A program made the position numbers and the translations under genes. Positions 43,208 to 53,337 of a DNA stretch of 64,000 nucleotides are shown one piece after another (the stretch's first letter is position 1; every line of letters begins with the position of its first letter). The notes under the pieces are model-generated. The model worked only from the letters and a program-made list of their open reading frames with translations. It made no database searches and was not told the DNA's origin. Origin of the DNA: an uncultured Kangiella sp. (lineage in GTDB: Bacteria; Pseudomonadota; Gammaproteobacteria; Enterobacterales; Kangiellaceae); assembly GCA_947503435.1 (NCBI GenBank), contig CANNDL010000004.1:62001-126000 (forward strand), written 5' to 3'.

Positions 43208-46200
43208 ATGAAAGATAGTCAAACCAAAGTAGCTTTAAATTGGGTCAGAGATGAAATTGAAAGTACGCTAGCGCAAGCGCAGGCGGCGATCAATGCTTTT
43301 GCTGAGAACGAATCAGATAAGACCCAGATCCATTTCTGTACTAACTGTATGCATCAAATTCGAGGCACTTTACAAATGCTTGAGTTTGATGGCGCTGCAA
43401 TGTTAGCCGAAGAAATGGAAGCTTTATCAGAAGATATTGGCGAAGATAAGGTCAGAGATAAAGGTACGGCCTATGAAGTATTTTTATCTGGGATTTTAAA
43501 GTTTAAGAGCTATCTGAATCGGTACGCAGAAGATAAATCAGATCTTCCTATCATTTTGATGCCAATCATTAATGAAATGCGTACTTGCCGCAGCCAAGAG
43601 CTTGTAGCAGTTGGAAATTTAATTAATGTTGATATTCATGCAGTTGAAGTAGTTCGAGCAAGTGAAATATTAGAATTATCCGGCGATATTAATCGCGAAG
43701 TTAAACGCATTCGTAGTGAGTATCAACAGGGATTGTTAGGTTTTATCCGCGACGCAAATTCTGTTGATGATCTACAAGTGATGACTGATGCTGTAAAGAA
43801 ACTATGGCAGTTAGGCGAACGAGTAATTTATAGTAATTTATGGTGGGTAGCACACGTATTTTTATCGCAATTTGCTAAACAAAATGAAGTTCCGGATGTA
43901 ACTGTTCAGGGCTTAGCGAGTAAAATTGATCGTCGCATAAAAGACTTAACGGAACAGCAACAAAATCAAGCCGAAGCAGATCTACTTCTTACCAATATTT
44001 TATTCTACATTGGTAAATTTAGTAGCGATGACGAAGATTTACGTGAAATACAAACACGATTTGATTTGAGTAATTTAATTGAATCGCTAGGAGATTACGA
44101 ACAAGAAGCCGAAGATTTAAGCGGTCCTGATACTGACAGCATTAAAGTTGCATTGGGCATTATACAAGAAGATTTAGATGATATTAAAGAGTCTTTAGAT
44201 TTGTATATCAGAACCCAGTCGGTGGAGGATGAGCCGTTAGAAGCATTGTTGCCAAATATGCAGAAGATTTCCGACACTATGGCAATTTTAAATTTAGGCC
44301 AGTCTAGAAGTTTAATTCAGGAGCAAATGACAGCTTTAAATGCTTTGCTGACAATGGACTTCGAAGAGCGTAGTCAAGGCTTGGTGTCAGTTGTTGAAGC
44401 AGTATTAAAGCTGGACGATTATATTAATACTCGTATGCATATGACGAGTCAGCAATTAGCACAAGATCAAACAGACCCAGCTGATGAAGATAGTTTGCAA
44501 GTAGTTAATGCGCGCTATCAACTAATTCAAGAGTCACGCACTAATTTGCAAAAAATAAAAGACTACATTGCCGACTATCTTGAGGAAGATTATAGAGTTG
44601 AACGTTTAGAAAACGTACCGGGCTTATTAAATGAAGTTGAAGGTGCGTTAGAATTTTCTAAGTTAGATACGTTAAAAGAAGTAATAGCTAAAACTGAAAA
44701 TTTCGTCAGTAAATTCTTGATGGAAAAGAAAGTAGTTTTAAGCGAACAGGAAGTTGTTAGTTTGGCAGATGCCATTAGTAGTGTTGATTATTACCTTGAG
44801 GGCTTACTTTCTTCTGGTTTGCATGGCTTACCCAAAGTATTGCAAAGAGCCATAGACAGCGTAGAAGAACTACAAAATCATTATTCGGATGTTGAGGAAG
44901 AAGCGCCGCTACTTGATGACTCCATCTTAATGCCAGAAATTGAATTGATTGAGACGGAAGATTCGGCAATAGAAGAAGATGATGACGATAGCTTAATTGA
45001 CGATGAAGTCCGTGAGATCTTTATTGAAGAAGCAGAAGAAGTACTAGAGGAACTGACTGAGCTGGTTCCAAGTTGGAAAAAAGATCAAAGCCAGACAGAA
45101 GTCTTGGCAACTATGCGCAGAAACTTCCATACTTTAAAGGGATCTGGCCGTATGGTTGAGGCTCAAGAAATTGGTGAGCTTGGCTGGGCTGTTGAGAATA
45201 TGCTTAACCGTTTGATTGATGGCAGCATTGATTTTAGTCCTGCGATAATAGTTACGATTGAAGAAGTCATCGAAAAACTTCCTGCAATGGTTGAAGATTT
45301 TGCAAACGGACGTCCTTCAGCTTATCCACAAGAGTTAGAAGACAGAGCGAAAAGAATTAGCCAAGGTGAGATTATTACGGATCTTGGTTCTGAATTAGAA
45401 GAAGAAACGGTAAGCCCAGAAGAAGAGCTGTTTGAAGTCTTCAAGCAAGAGGCGGAAGGGCACGTTACTAACCTTGAAATGTTTGCTAATCAAAGAGTTC
45501 AGGGAATTACCCAAAGTCATGTCAGTGATACCTTATTACGTTCACTTCATACTCTGAAAGGTGTTGCTCATATATCTAATATTGAGTCGCTTAAGAATGT
45601 AATCGTTCCAGTAGAAAGTTATTTTCAAGAGTTAAAATCTAGAGAATTAATGGCTGAGATTGGCGATATGGCTTTAGTCGCCCATGTCAAAGATTTGTTA
45701 CGTCATATTATCGAGCAACCTGGCGATGATTCGGTAATCGGTGCACATGAAGATGCAATCCTTGAGCAAGTATCTCAATTGCAGGTTCGCTTTGATGAAG
45801 AGTTGCAATCTGAAGATGATATGGGGCGTGATCCTGAGTTATTGAAAGATTTATTTAATGTGGCCGCGGATGTATTGAACGACCTGAAGTCGATTCGCTT
45901 AACAGAGATAGAGTCAGATTCACGTCGTGATCAAGTTTCATACTTAATGGCGTCAAGCGATCGTTTAGATGCATTATTAATGGCTGCTGATATTCCAGAA
46001 GCCTCTGATATTACTCAAGCTTTAGGTGGCGCATTACAACAAAATTTGGCTAGTACTAATGTTGATACATCTTTGGATGCTTTGCTGGCTCAAGCAAGTG
46101 AACAATTAGAGAATCAGTTTGACTGTTTAGCAGCAAACTTATCAATCCCTTCAGCGGGTGAATTGGTTGAGAACTTGCGTCAATGGTCTCCTGAAGAATT

Positions 46201-49200
46201 ACTAGTGGTTGATTCGACGGATGAATTGATTATTGAGCTAGACGAAGAATTCTTAGTAACAGAACCTGAAGACATCATTGAAGAAGTAGCTGTAGAAGTC
46301 ACTGAAGAAGTCACTGAAGAAGTAGCTGTAGAAGTCACTGAAGAAGTCACTGAAGAAGTCACTGAAGAAGTCACTGAAGAAGTCACTGAAGAAGTTGCTG
46401 AAGAAGTTGCTGAAGAAGTTGCTGAAGAAGTTGCTGAAGAAGTTGCTGAAGAAGTTGCTGAAGAAGTTGCTGAGATTGATGAAGAGATTCTTGAGATCTT
46501 TATCGAAGAAGGCGAGGAAATCTTTAGTAGTGACGCAGACTTGCTTGATAAGTGGGAACAAAATCCAGCTGATTTGGATGCAGTAGCTGAATTACAACGT
46601 AATCTGCATACCCTAAAAGGTAGCGCAAGAATGGCAAGCTTCTCCGAAATTGGGGATTTAGCGCACGAACTAGAAGAACTTTATACTGGACTTGCCGACA
46701 AGTTATTTACTGCAACTCCTGAGACAGTTGCTTTAGCGCAGCAATCAGAAGACCAATTAGTCAGCATGTTTAATGCTCGTAAAGACGGCAGAAAAGTTGC
46801 ACTAGATAGTAATTTATTAACTCAAATCATTGAACATATTGAGCTAGCTAAATCTCGCCCTGCAGATGAAGAGATTGAAGAGCACATTGAAGAAGCTCAA
46901 ATTGAAGATACTATTTGGGATCAAGAACTGGCCGAAATATTCTTGGTTGAAGCGAATGAGTTATTAGCAAATTATGACGAATCAATTGCTCAATGGTCGA
47001 AAGACATGCGTGACAATCAGGCATTGAAACCAGCTATAAGAAGTCTGCATACCTTGAAGGGCGGCGCTCGCTTATCCACCTTGTCGGCTATTGCTAATCT
47101 TGCTGAAGCGTCGGAAAATGTTGTTGAGTTATTAAGTCGTGATGCTCGCGTTGGCCAGTCGCGTTGGAAAGATTTATTATCCAAAACGCACGACCAAATG
47201 CACGCAATGGTAACAGAAGTTCGTACAGGTGTTTTACCGAAAGAAGCGAACAATCTTATTGCTGAACTAGTAAATGATGCCGAGACCATTAAGGCACAGC
47301 TGGATCAATTAGCAAAACGCCAAGAGCTAACACCCGATGAACAAGTTGATGTTAAAGTTGTTTCACTGCTTGATCGTCAGAAAGAAAAAGAAAATGCACT
47401 CAAAGAAGCTGAATCACGAGATGTTATTCGTGTTCGTTCAGAGGTATTGGATAATCTAGTAAACTTAGCGGGTGAGGCATCAATTCTTAGAGCACGTCTT
47501 GAGCAGCAAATTGGTGACTTGAACTTTAACTTGTCAGAAGTTGGTTCAACAGTTGAACGCTTGAAAGAACAGTTAAGAAATTTAGAAATAGAAACAGAAG
47601 CTCAAGTATTATATCGCCGAGAAATATCAGGTGTAGATTTTGACGAGTTTGATCCATTAGAAATGGATAGATATACCCGTCAGCAAGAATTAACCCGTTC
47701 CTTGCTCGAGGCCGCCAGTGATATGGTGTCGTTGCAGGAGGCTTTGCAGGTTCAAATTGGTGATACTGAGGCAGCATTATTGCAGCAATCACGTATTAAC
47801 ACTGAACTTCAAGACCGTTTGATGCGAACTCGTATGGTTCCATTTGATAGTATTGAAAGTCGATTGAATCGAATGGTTAAACAGATTGCTAAAGAGTTAG
47901 GTAAGGAAGTAAAACTTAATCTAAGCTCTGAAGGTGAAATGGATAGAACGGTAATTGAACGTATGGTAGCGCCACTCGACCATATGTTACGAAACGCGAT
48001 TGACCACGGTATTGAGTCTAAAGAAGAGCGTAAGAAGTCAGGTAAAGATGCAGTCGGTAGTATTAACCTTTCTCTACAGCGTCGTGGTAATGAAGTATTT
48101 ATCCAAATTGCAGATGATGGCGCGGGTATTAACAAAACTAAGGTTAAGAAGCGCGCTGTAGCGCAAGGTATGATTGATGAATCATATCAGCCGACCGATC
48201 GAGAATTATATCGTTTAATTTTACAAGCAGGTTTCTCCACCGCGGAAGAGGTTACTCAAATTTCGGGTCGTGGCGTAGGTATGGACGTTGTTCATAGTGA
48301 AATTTTGCAGCTAGGTGGTTCACTTGCAATTTCTTCTGATGAAGGGCAAGGCACTACTATGACCGTGAGATTGCCATTTACCTTATCATCTAACCAATCC
48401 TTGATGGTTAAAGTTAAAGGCGAGAATTACGCAGTACCACTTTCTAACATCACAACGGTTGCTCGGGTAAGTTCTGAAGATATTTTACGAATTTATCAGG
48501 ATGAAAATGCAAAATTTGAGCATTTGGGTGAAGAGTATGAGTTGCGTTACTTAGGCCAAATTTTAGATCGCAATTCGCAAATGGTAGCTCCAACCGATGA
48601 TATGGTTCCGGTTCTTATTATCCAAGGTGAAGATCAACCAATTGCTGTGCATGTGGATGAGTTACTAGGTTCCCGTGAGGTAGTGGTTAAATCAGTTGGT
48701 CGTCAATTAAGTACGGTACCAGGTATTTCTGGCGCTTCTATTTTAGGTGATGGTAGCGTTGTATTAATTCTTGATATGCAAACCTTAGTTGATAGATTCC
48801 ACGAGTGGGATTTTGCACACCATGCAGAATTTACACAAGAAATCGTGGAAGAAGAACATATTCCTACCGTTATGGTTGTGGATGACTCGATTACGGTACG
48901 TAAAGTAACTTCAAGATTACTGCAACGACATCAGTATAAAGTGGTTACGGCAAAAGATGGTGTGGACGCAGTTACACAATTGAATGAAATTGTTCCTGAT
49001 GTCATGCTGCTTGATATCGAGATGCCGCGTATGGATGGCTTTGAATTGGCGAGTTTAATTCGACATGATTCTCGATTAAAGCAAATTCCAATTATTATGA
49101 TTACTTCCCGTACAGGTGAGAAGCACCGTCAAAGAGCGGAAGAAATTGGCGTGAATGATTATCTTGGTAAGCCTTATAATGAAGATAATTTATTATCGAC

Positions 49201-49225
49201 TATTGAGAAAATGTTAGAGCTTTAA
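43208..49225 (+). CDS. chpA: Hybrid chemotaxis kinase ChpA with multiple Hpt domains
   Basis: 2005 residues (about 2470 in Pseudomonas). Candidate phosphotransfer histidines are His49 (CMHQIRG), His641 (NFHTLKGSGRM), His781 (SLHTLKGVAHI), His1134 (NLHTLKGSARM) and His1281 (SLHTLKGGARL). The CheA-type dimerisation region (about 1400-1570) contains two coiled-coil parts. The ATPase has N-box DHMLRNAIDHGIE near 1590 and G-box GRGVGMDV near 1687. A CheW-like domain (about 1745-1870) and a receiver with Asp1936 (LLDIEMPRMDG) finish it. Residues 1025-1088 are a 16-fold EEVT/EEVA repeat. ChpA phosphorylates PilG and PilH. Confidence 0.97.
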   Translation: MKDSQTKVALNWVRDEIESTLAQAQAAINAFAENESDKTQIHFCTNCMHQIRGTLQMLEFDGAAMLAEEMEALSEDIGEDKVRDKGTAYEVFLSGILKFKSYLNRYAEDKSDLPIILMPIINEMRTCRSQELVAVGNLINVDIHAVEVVRASEILELSGDINREVKRIRSEYQQGLLGFIRDANSVDDLQVMTDAVKKLWQLGERVIYSNLWWVAHVFLSQFAKQNEVPDVTVQGLASKIDRRIKDLTEQQQNQAEADLLLTNILFYIGKFSSDDEDLREIQTRFDLSNLIESLGDYEQEAEDLSGPDTDSIKVALGIIQEDLDDIKESLDLYIRTQSVEDEPLEALLPNMQKISDTMAILNLGQSRSLIQEQMTALNALLTMDFEERSQGLVSVVEAVLKLDDYINTRMHMTSQQLAQDQTDPADEDSLQVVNARYQLIQESRTNLQKIKDYIADYLEEDYRVERLENVPGLLNEVEGALEFSKLDTLKEVIAKTENFVSKFLMEKKVVLSEQEVVSLADAISSVDYYLEGLLSSGLHGLPKVLQRAIDSVEELQNHYSDVEEEAPLLDDSILMPEIELIETEDSAIEEDDDDSLIDDEVREIFIEEAEEVLEELTELVPSWKKDQSQTEVLATMRRNFHTLKGSGRMVEAQEIGELGWAVENMLNRLIDGSIDFSPAIIVTIEEVIEKLPAMVEDFANGRPSAYPQELEDRAKRISQGEIITDLGSELEEETVSPEEELFEVFKQEAEGHVTNLEMFANQRVQGITQSHVSDTLLRSLHTLKGVAHISNIESLKNVIVPVESYFQELKSRELMAEIGDMALVAHVKDLLRHIIEQPGDDSVIGAHEDAILEQVSQLQVRFDEELQSEDDMGRDPELLKDLFNVAADVLNDLKSIRLTEIESDSRRDQVSYLMASSDRLDALLMAADIPEASDITQALGGALQQNLASTNVDTSLDALLAQASEQLENQFDCLAANLSIPSAGELVENLRQWSPEELLVVDSTDELIIELDEEFLVTEPEDIIEEVAVEVTEEVTEEVAVEVTEEVTEEVTEEVTEEVTEEVAEEVAEEVAEEVAEEVAEEVAEEVAEIDEEILEIFIEEGEEIFSSDADLLDKWEQNPADLDAVAELQRNLHTLKGSARMASFSEIGDLAHELEELYTGLADKLFTATPETVALAQQSEDQLVSMFNARKDGRKVALDSNLLTQIIEHIELAKSRPADEEIEEHIEEAQIEDTIWDQELAEIFLVEANELLANYDESIAQWSKDMRDNQALKPAIRSLHTLKGGARLSTLSAIANLAEASENVVELLSRDARVGQSRWKDLLSKTHDQMHAMVTEVRTGVLPKEANNLIAELVNDAETIKAQLDQLAKRQELTPDEQVDVKVVSLLDRQKEKENALKEAESRDVIRVRSEVLDNLVNLAGEASILRARLEQQIGDLNFNLSEVGSTVERLKEQLRNLEIETEAQVLYRREISGVDFDEFDPLEMDRYTRQQELTRSLLEAASDMVSLQEALQVQIGDTEAALLQQSRINTELQDRLMRTRMVPFDSIESRLNRMVKQIAKELGKEVKLNLSSEGEMDRTVIERMVAPLDHMLRNAIDHGIESKEERKKSGKDAVGSINLSLQRRGNEVFIQIADDGAGINKTKVKKRAVAQGMIDESYQPTDRELYRLILQAGFSTAEEVTQISGRGVGMDVVHSEILQLGGSLAISSDEGQGTTMTVRLPFTLSSNQSLMVKVKGENYAVPLSNITTVARVSSEDILRIYQDENAKFEHLGEEYELRYLGQILDRNSQMVAPTDDMVPVLIIQGEDQPIAVHVDELLGSREVVVKSVGRQLSTVPGISGASILGDGSVVLILDMQTLVDRFHEWDFAHHAEFTQEIVEEEHIPTVMVVDDSITVRKVTSRLLQRHQYKVVTAKDGVDAVTQLNEIVPDVMLLDIEMPRMDGFELASLIRHDSRLKQIPIIMITSRTGEKHRQRAEEIGVNDYLGKPYNEDNLLSTIEKMLEL
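46280..46471 (+). repeat. 12-bp in-frame tandem repeat within chpA (16 units)
   Basis: Sixteen 12-base units encode EEVA, VEVT, EEVT and again EEVA blocks (typically GAAGAAGTCACT and GAAGAAGTTGCT). It forms an acidic linker between the third and fourth Hpt domains listed. Unit length is a multiple of three, so slippage would change the linker length without breaking the frame. The long opposite-strand ORFs over it are artefacts of the repeat. Confidence 0.95.
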
Positions 49226-49248
49226 TAGCTCCTAAATAGAGTTTAAAT

Positions 49249-49722
49249 ATGACAGATAATAAGCAAGGTTCTAAAGAAGTTTTCAGTTTTATGATTCCAA
49301 TGTTGGAAGATAATTTATTGGTTCCTAGTGAAACGGTAGCTGAAATTGTGCCCTTCATGAATGTAAACTTGTTCGATAGCGCTGAAGAGGGAGGCGATTG
49401 GCATATTGGAAACCTCGCATGGCGCAATATGAATATTCCAGTAATTTCGCTTGAGCGAGTCCAAGGTCAACAAGATTTGGGTGATATACGCCGTTCAAGA
49501 ATTGCCGTGGTTTATACCCTTAATGGTAATCAAGAGATCCCATATTTAGCATTTACCGTACAAGGTATCCCACGTATCATTCCGGTAGGCACTGAGAATA
49601 GTGAAATGCTCGATAGTAGCCCTAATGATAACGGAGTAGCTGCTTGGGTTAAAGTTGCTGGTAAGAAAGCGATGGTTCCCGATATGGATATGATGGAAAA
49701 TATGGCAAAGGAAATTCGCTAG
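49249..49722 (+). CDS. chpC: CheW-like protein ChpC
   Basis: 157 residues. A second CheW-type adaptor: EVFSFMIPMLEDNLLVPSETVAEIVPF, GNLAWRNMNIPVISLERV and ALNG-type central strands. In Pseudomonas ChpC connects other receptors to the Pil-Chp pathway. It follows chpA by 23 bases and ends the cluster, 14 bases from the convergent rsmE. Confidence 0.94.
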   Translation: MTDNKQGSKEVFSFMIPMLEDNLLVPSETVAEIVPFMNVNLFDSAEEGGDWHIGNLAWRNMNIPVISLERVQGQQDLGDIRRSRIAVVYTLNGNQEIPYLAFTVQGIPRIIPVGTENSEMLDSSPNDNGVAAWVKVAGKKAMVPDMDMMENMAKEIR

Positions 49723-49736
49723 ACATCTTATAAACT

Positions 49737-50468
49737 CTAGAAATCCCCCCATAAGGCATTAATTGATGCAACGGCAGCTAAGGCAGCCGTTTCTGTTCTA
49801 AGAACCCTAGGACCTAGAAATACCGGCTTTATGTTCGTATCTTCAATCTGGCAAATCTCAAGCTCGCTAAAGCCACCCTCTGGGCCTACCCATAATTGAA
49901 TTTCTTGCTTTGTTTTAGGTTGTGGTAGATCGCGAAAAGAATTTTTAGCATGCGGATCTAGAAAAAAGCTATTATTACTTAATTGGTGTAAAGCTTTTCC
50001 CCACTCAAGTACAGGGTTTATTTGTGGCAAGGTATCTCGTCCAGATTGTTCACAAGCACTAATAACTACTTTGTGCCAATGCTCTAATTTTTTAACCCAA
50101 CGCTTTTGGTCGAGCTTTACACCGCAACGTTCAGTGATTAACGGAGTGAAAGAATTGACTCCAAGTTCTACCCCTTTTTGTAGTGTCAGATCCATTTTAT
50201 CACCTCGAGAAACGCCCTGAAAAAGATGGAGGTTAAGAGGTGATTCAGTATCTACAGTAGATTGATTAAGAACCTTCACAGATACTTGATTCCGCTCAAT
50301 TTGAACCACAGCGGACTGATAACGATGACCATCACCGTTAAACAATTCGATAGTACTACCTATTTTTATACGCAGCACTTTTGCTAAATGCAAACTGGCA
50401 GCTTTATCTAAGACTATAGTTGCACCAACAGTGAAATTGTTGGATTGATAAACTCGGTTTATACGCAT
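49737..50468 (-). CDS. rsmE: 16S rRNA (uracil-1498-N3)-methyltransferase
   Basis: 243 residues from ATG 50468, equal to E. coli RsmE; the frame is open 12 codons upstream but MRINRVYQ is the family start. A SPOUT-fold enzyme with an N-terminal PUA-like domain (LDKAASLHLAKVLRIKIG) and the C-terminal knot region LWVGPEGGFSELE and GPRVLRTETAALAAV, where SAM binds. It methylates U1498 of 16S rRNA. No clear ribosome-binding site precedes the start. Confidence 0.95.
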   Translation of the reverse strand: MRINRVYQSNNFTVGATIVLDKAASLHLAKVLRIKIGSTIELFNGDGHRYQSAVVQIERNQVSVKVLNQSTVDTESPLNLHLFQGVSRGDKMDLTLQKGVELGVNSFTPLITERCGVKLDQKRWVKKLEHWHKVVISACEQSGRDTLPQINPVLEWGKALHQLSNNSFFLDPHAKNSFRDLPQPKTKQEIQLWVGPEGGFSELEICQIEDTNIKPVFLGPRVLRTETAALAAVASINALWGDF

Positions 50469-50506
50469 GACAATTAGGGTAAAAATTTTTGAAAAGTATA
50501 TCACAT

Positions 50507-50534
50507 AAAAAAAGCCAGCTAAGTGCTGGCTTTT
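50507..50534 (-). terminator. Terminator downstream of ahcY
   Basis: A 6-bp GCCAGC / GCTGGC stem with a TAAGT loop, with seven T on the minus strand and four T on the plus side. It lies between ahcY and the rsmE start, which is why rsmE needs its own start signal just after it. Confidence 0.85.
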
Positions 50535-50549
50535 GGGTAGTTGAGTTGA

Positions 50550-51947
50550 TTAATAACGGTAATGATCAGGCTTATAAGGGCCTTCAACTTCAACGTTAAT
50601 ATAATCTGCCTGTTCTTTTGAAAGTTCAGTCAAGCGGGCTCCAATTCGATCAAGGTGTAAGCGAGCCACTTTCTCATCAAGATGTTTAGGTAGTACGTAA
50701 ACATCTTTTTGATACTTGTCATTGTCGTGCCATAGTTCAATCTGCGCTAATACTTGGTTGGTGAATGAATTCGACATAACAAAGCTTGGGTGTCCAGTGG
50801 CACAGCCTAAATTTACTAAGCGGCCTTGGGCAAGTAAAATAATACGTTTACCATCTTCGAAGATAACGTGGTCAACCTGATCTTTAATGTTTTCCCACTG
50901 ACATTTTTCCAAGCCAGCTACATCAATTTCATTATCAAAATGGCCGATATTACATACGATTGCTTGATTTTTCATGCGTTGCATATGATCGAAGCGAATC
51001 ACGTCTTTGTTCCCAGTAGCAGTCACAAAGATATCCGCTTGCTCAATAACACCAGCATCTTCAATGTTAACAACTCGGTAGCCTTCCATTGATGCTTGTA
51101 ATGCGCAAATTGGGTCAACTTCAGTAACCCAAACGTTGGCACCTAATCCACGTAAAGATTGAGCAGAGCCCTTACCAACATCACCGAAGCCACAAACAAT
51201 CGCAACTTTACCAGCAACCATAACGTCAGTTGCACGCTTAATACCGTCTACTAAAGACTCACGGCAGCCGTATAAGTTGTCGAATTTAGATTTGGTTACT
51301 GAATCATTCACATTAATTGCAGGGAAAGGAAGCTCACCTTTATCGCGTAATTGATATAAACGAGCAACGCCAGTGGTAGTTTCTTCGGTGACACCTTGAA
51401 TGTTGGCTAGAGTGCGAGAATAGAAATTAGAGTCTTCTTTTAATTTTGCTTTGATAGAATTAAATAGAGAAACTTCTTCTTCACTACCAGGATTGTCTAG
51501 CACTGATAGATCAGATTCTGCTCGAGTACCTATAATCAACAGCATAGTTGCGTCGCCACCATCATCTAAAATCATGTTTGGTGTGCCGCCATCGTGCCAT
51601 GTCATTAGACGATGCGTATAGTCCCAATATTCATCAAGAGTTTCACCTTTATAGGCAAAAACTGGAATGCCTTGATCGGCAATCGCAGCTGCAGCGTGAT
51701 CTTGAGTTGAGAAAATATTACAAGAAACCCAGCGGACTTCAGCACCTAACTCTATTAGGGTTTCAATTAACATGGCGGTTTGAATGGTCATGTGTAATGA
51801 ACCAGCAATACGTGCACCTTTTAAAGGCTTTTCATTACCATATTCTTCGCGAATAGCCATTAAGCCAGGCATTTCAGTTTTCGCAATTTCTATTTCTTTA
51901 TGGCCCCAAGGAGCCAAGTTAATATCTTTAATAATGTAATCTGACAT
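50550..51947 (-). CDS. ahcY: Adenosylhomocysteinase
   Basis: 465 residues from ATG 51947. The frame is open 38 codons further upstream, but [29 protein letters not shown] is the normal start. It splits S-adenosylhomocysteine into adenosine and homocysteine, relieving methyltransferase inhibition. NAD-binding [18 protein letters not shown], the substrate part [13 protein letters not shown], and the C-terminal PDHYRY are hallmarks. It follows metK by 25 bases, so SAM synthesis and recycling are coupled. Confidence 0.97.
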   Translation of the reverse strand: MSDYIIKDINLAPWGHKEIEIAKTEMPGLMAIREEYGNEKPLKGARIAGSLHMTIQTAMLIETLIELGAEVRWVSCNIFSTQDHAAAAIADQGIPVFAYKGETLDEYWDYTHRLMTWHDGGTPNMILDDGGDATMLLIIGTRAESDLSVLDNPGSEEEVSLFNSIKAKLKEDSNFYSRTLANIQGVTEETTTGVARLYQLRDKGELPFPAINVNDSVTKSKFDNLYGCRESLVDGIKRATDVMVAGKVAIVCGFGDVGKGSAQSLRGLGANVWVTEVDPICALQASMEGYRVVNIEDAGVIEQADIFVTATGNKDVIRFDHMQRMKNQAIVCNIGHFDNEIDVAGLEKCQWENIKDQVDHVIFEDGKRIILLAQGRLVNLGCATGHPSFVMSNSFTNQVLAQIELWHDNDKYQKDVYVLPKHLDEKVARLHLDRIGARLTELSKEQADYINVEVEGPYKPDHYRY

Positions 51948-51972
51948 GAGTATTCTCTTTAATGATTCTCTG

Positions 51973-53136
51973 TTACTTGATTGCAGCAGCGGCACGTAAT
52001 GCTTCTGCTTTATCGGTTTTTTCCCAACTGAAAGTATCTTCGGTGCGACCAAAGTGACCATAGGCTGCAGTTGGTAAATAAATAGGTCTTAATAGATCCA
52101 GCATCTTCAAGATACCTACTGGACGCAAATCGAAATGATTTCGGACTAGTTCGGTTAATCGCTCTTCTGAAACTTTGCCAGTGCCGAAAGTGTTAATACT
52201 GATTGACGTTGGCTCGGCAACACCAATGGCATAAGATACCTGAATTTCGCATCTATCGGCTAAACCTGCAGCAACGATATTCTTGGCAACATAACGGCCA
52301 GCATAAGCTGCACTACGATCTACTTTTGAAGGATCTTTACCTGAAAAAGCTCCGCCGCCGTGACGTGCCATGCCGCCATAAGTATCAACGATGATTTTTC
52401 GTCCGGTTAATCCGCAGTCACCCATTGGGCCGCCAATAACAAAGTTGCCAGTTGGATTAATGTAGAATTGAGTATCTTTAGATATCCATTTCTGAGGTAG
52501 CACCGGCTTGATAATTTCTTCCATTACCGCTTCTTGCAAATCACTGTGTTTCACACCAGCACTGTGCTGAGTTGATAAAACAACTGCGTCGATAGCGATA
52601 GGCTGATCATTCTCGTAACGGAAAGATAACTGACTCTTAGCGTCGGGACGTAACCAATCTAAAGTACCGGCCTTACGGACTTCAGCTTGACGTTGCACTA
52701 AGCGATGAGAGTAGGTGATAGGAGCTGGCATTAATACATCAGTTTCATTAGATGCATAACCAAACATAAGCCCTTGATCGCCAGCGCCTTGTTCTTCAGG
52801 ATTGTCTCGGTCTACGCCTTGCGCAATGTCAGGCGATTGTTTGCCAATGGCGTTGAGCACCGCACACGACTCCCAATCAAAGCCCATATCCGATCCGTTG
52901 TAACCGATTTGCTTTATGGTTTGGCGAGCAATATCTTCAATATCAACCCATGCTGAAGTGGTGACTTCACCGGCCACAACGACCATACCGGTTTTAACCA
53001 TGGTTTCAACCGCTACGCGTGCGTTAGGATCTTGAGCAATAATTGCATCTAAAACCGCATCAGAAATCTGATCGGATACTTTATCAGGATGGCCTTCTGA
53101 AACCGATTCAGAAGTAAAAACAGAGTTGGTTGTCAT
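51973..53136 (-). CDS. metK: S-adenosylmethionine synthetase
   Basis: 387 residues from ATG 53136; the frame is open 14 codons upstream, but the family start is [27 protein letters not shown]. Catalyses ATP plus methionine to [19 protein letters not shown], the flexible [18 protein letters not shown] loop and [14 protein letters not shown] are conserved. First gene of a metK-ahcY operon. A leader hairpin (53164-53180) and an inverted repeat at 53270-53287 lie upstream. Confidence 0.97.
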   Translation of the reverse strand: MTTNSVFTSESVSEGHPDKVSDQISDAVLDAIIAQDPNARVAVETMVKTGMVVVAGEVTTSAWVDIEDIARQTIKQIGYNGSDMGFDWESCAVLNAIGKQSPDIAQGVDRDNPEEQGAGDQGLMFGYASNETDVLMPAPITYSHRLVQRQAEVRKAGTLDWLRPDAKSQLSFRYENDQPIAIDAVVLSTQHSAGVKHSDLQEAVMEEIIKPVLPQKWISKDTQFYINPTGNFVIGGPMGDCGLTGRKIIVDTYGGMARHGGGAFSGKDPSKVDRSAAYAGRYVAKNIVAAGLADRCEIQVSYAIGVAEPTSISINTFGTGKVSEERLTELVRNHFDLRPVGILKMLDLLRPIYLPTAAYGHFGRTEDTFSWEKTDKAEALRAAAAIK

Positions 53137-53269
53137 TAATTTCGATACCTGTCTATGATAGTCTCGGCGAACCGCCAAGATGTGAAATTACTTATATAAA
53201 GCACAAAAAGTGTGCAGATTTTACCTTGTTTAGACGCTTAAATCACGGATTATTACAATTGCATCTTTA

Positions 53270-53287
53270 TATAAGCGTTTGCTTATA
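53270..53287. promoter_or_regulatory. Inverted repeat upstream of metK
   Basis: TATAAGC-GTTT-GCTTATA, perfect 7-base arms, in the divergent interval between metK and the membrane-protein gene (53137-53337). The position suits an operator for metK-ahcY; no regulator can be assigned by eye, and it does not look like the MetJ box AGACGTCT. Confidence 0.35.
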
Positions 53288-53337
53288 AATGGTTTAGCTT
53301 GTAAGGTCGCATTTGAAATTATTTAGATATAAAAATC

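Noticed and set aside
46280-46471. CRISPR array
   Set aside because: The 12-base repeats have no spacers, are in frame within chpA and encode an acidic linker.
46253-46586. Opposite- and other-frame ORFs over the chpA repeat (FFSNFFSD and KKLLKKLL patterns)
   Set aside because: They arise only because a 12-base repeat is open in several frames; chpA covers the region and has clear domains on both sides.
53137-53337. SAM riboswitch upstream of metK
   Set aside because: Only a short hairpin (53164-53180) and an inverted repeat are visible; no SAM-I, SAM-II or SAM-III core could be recognised.
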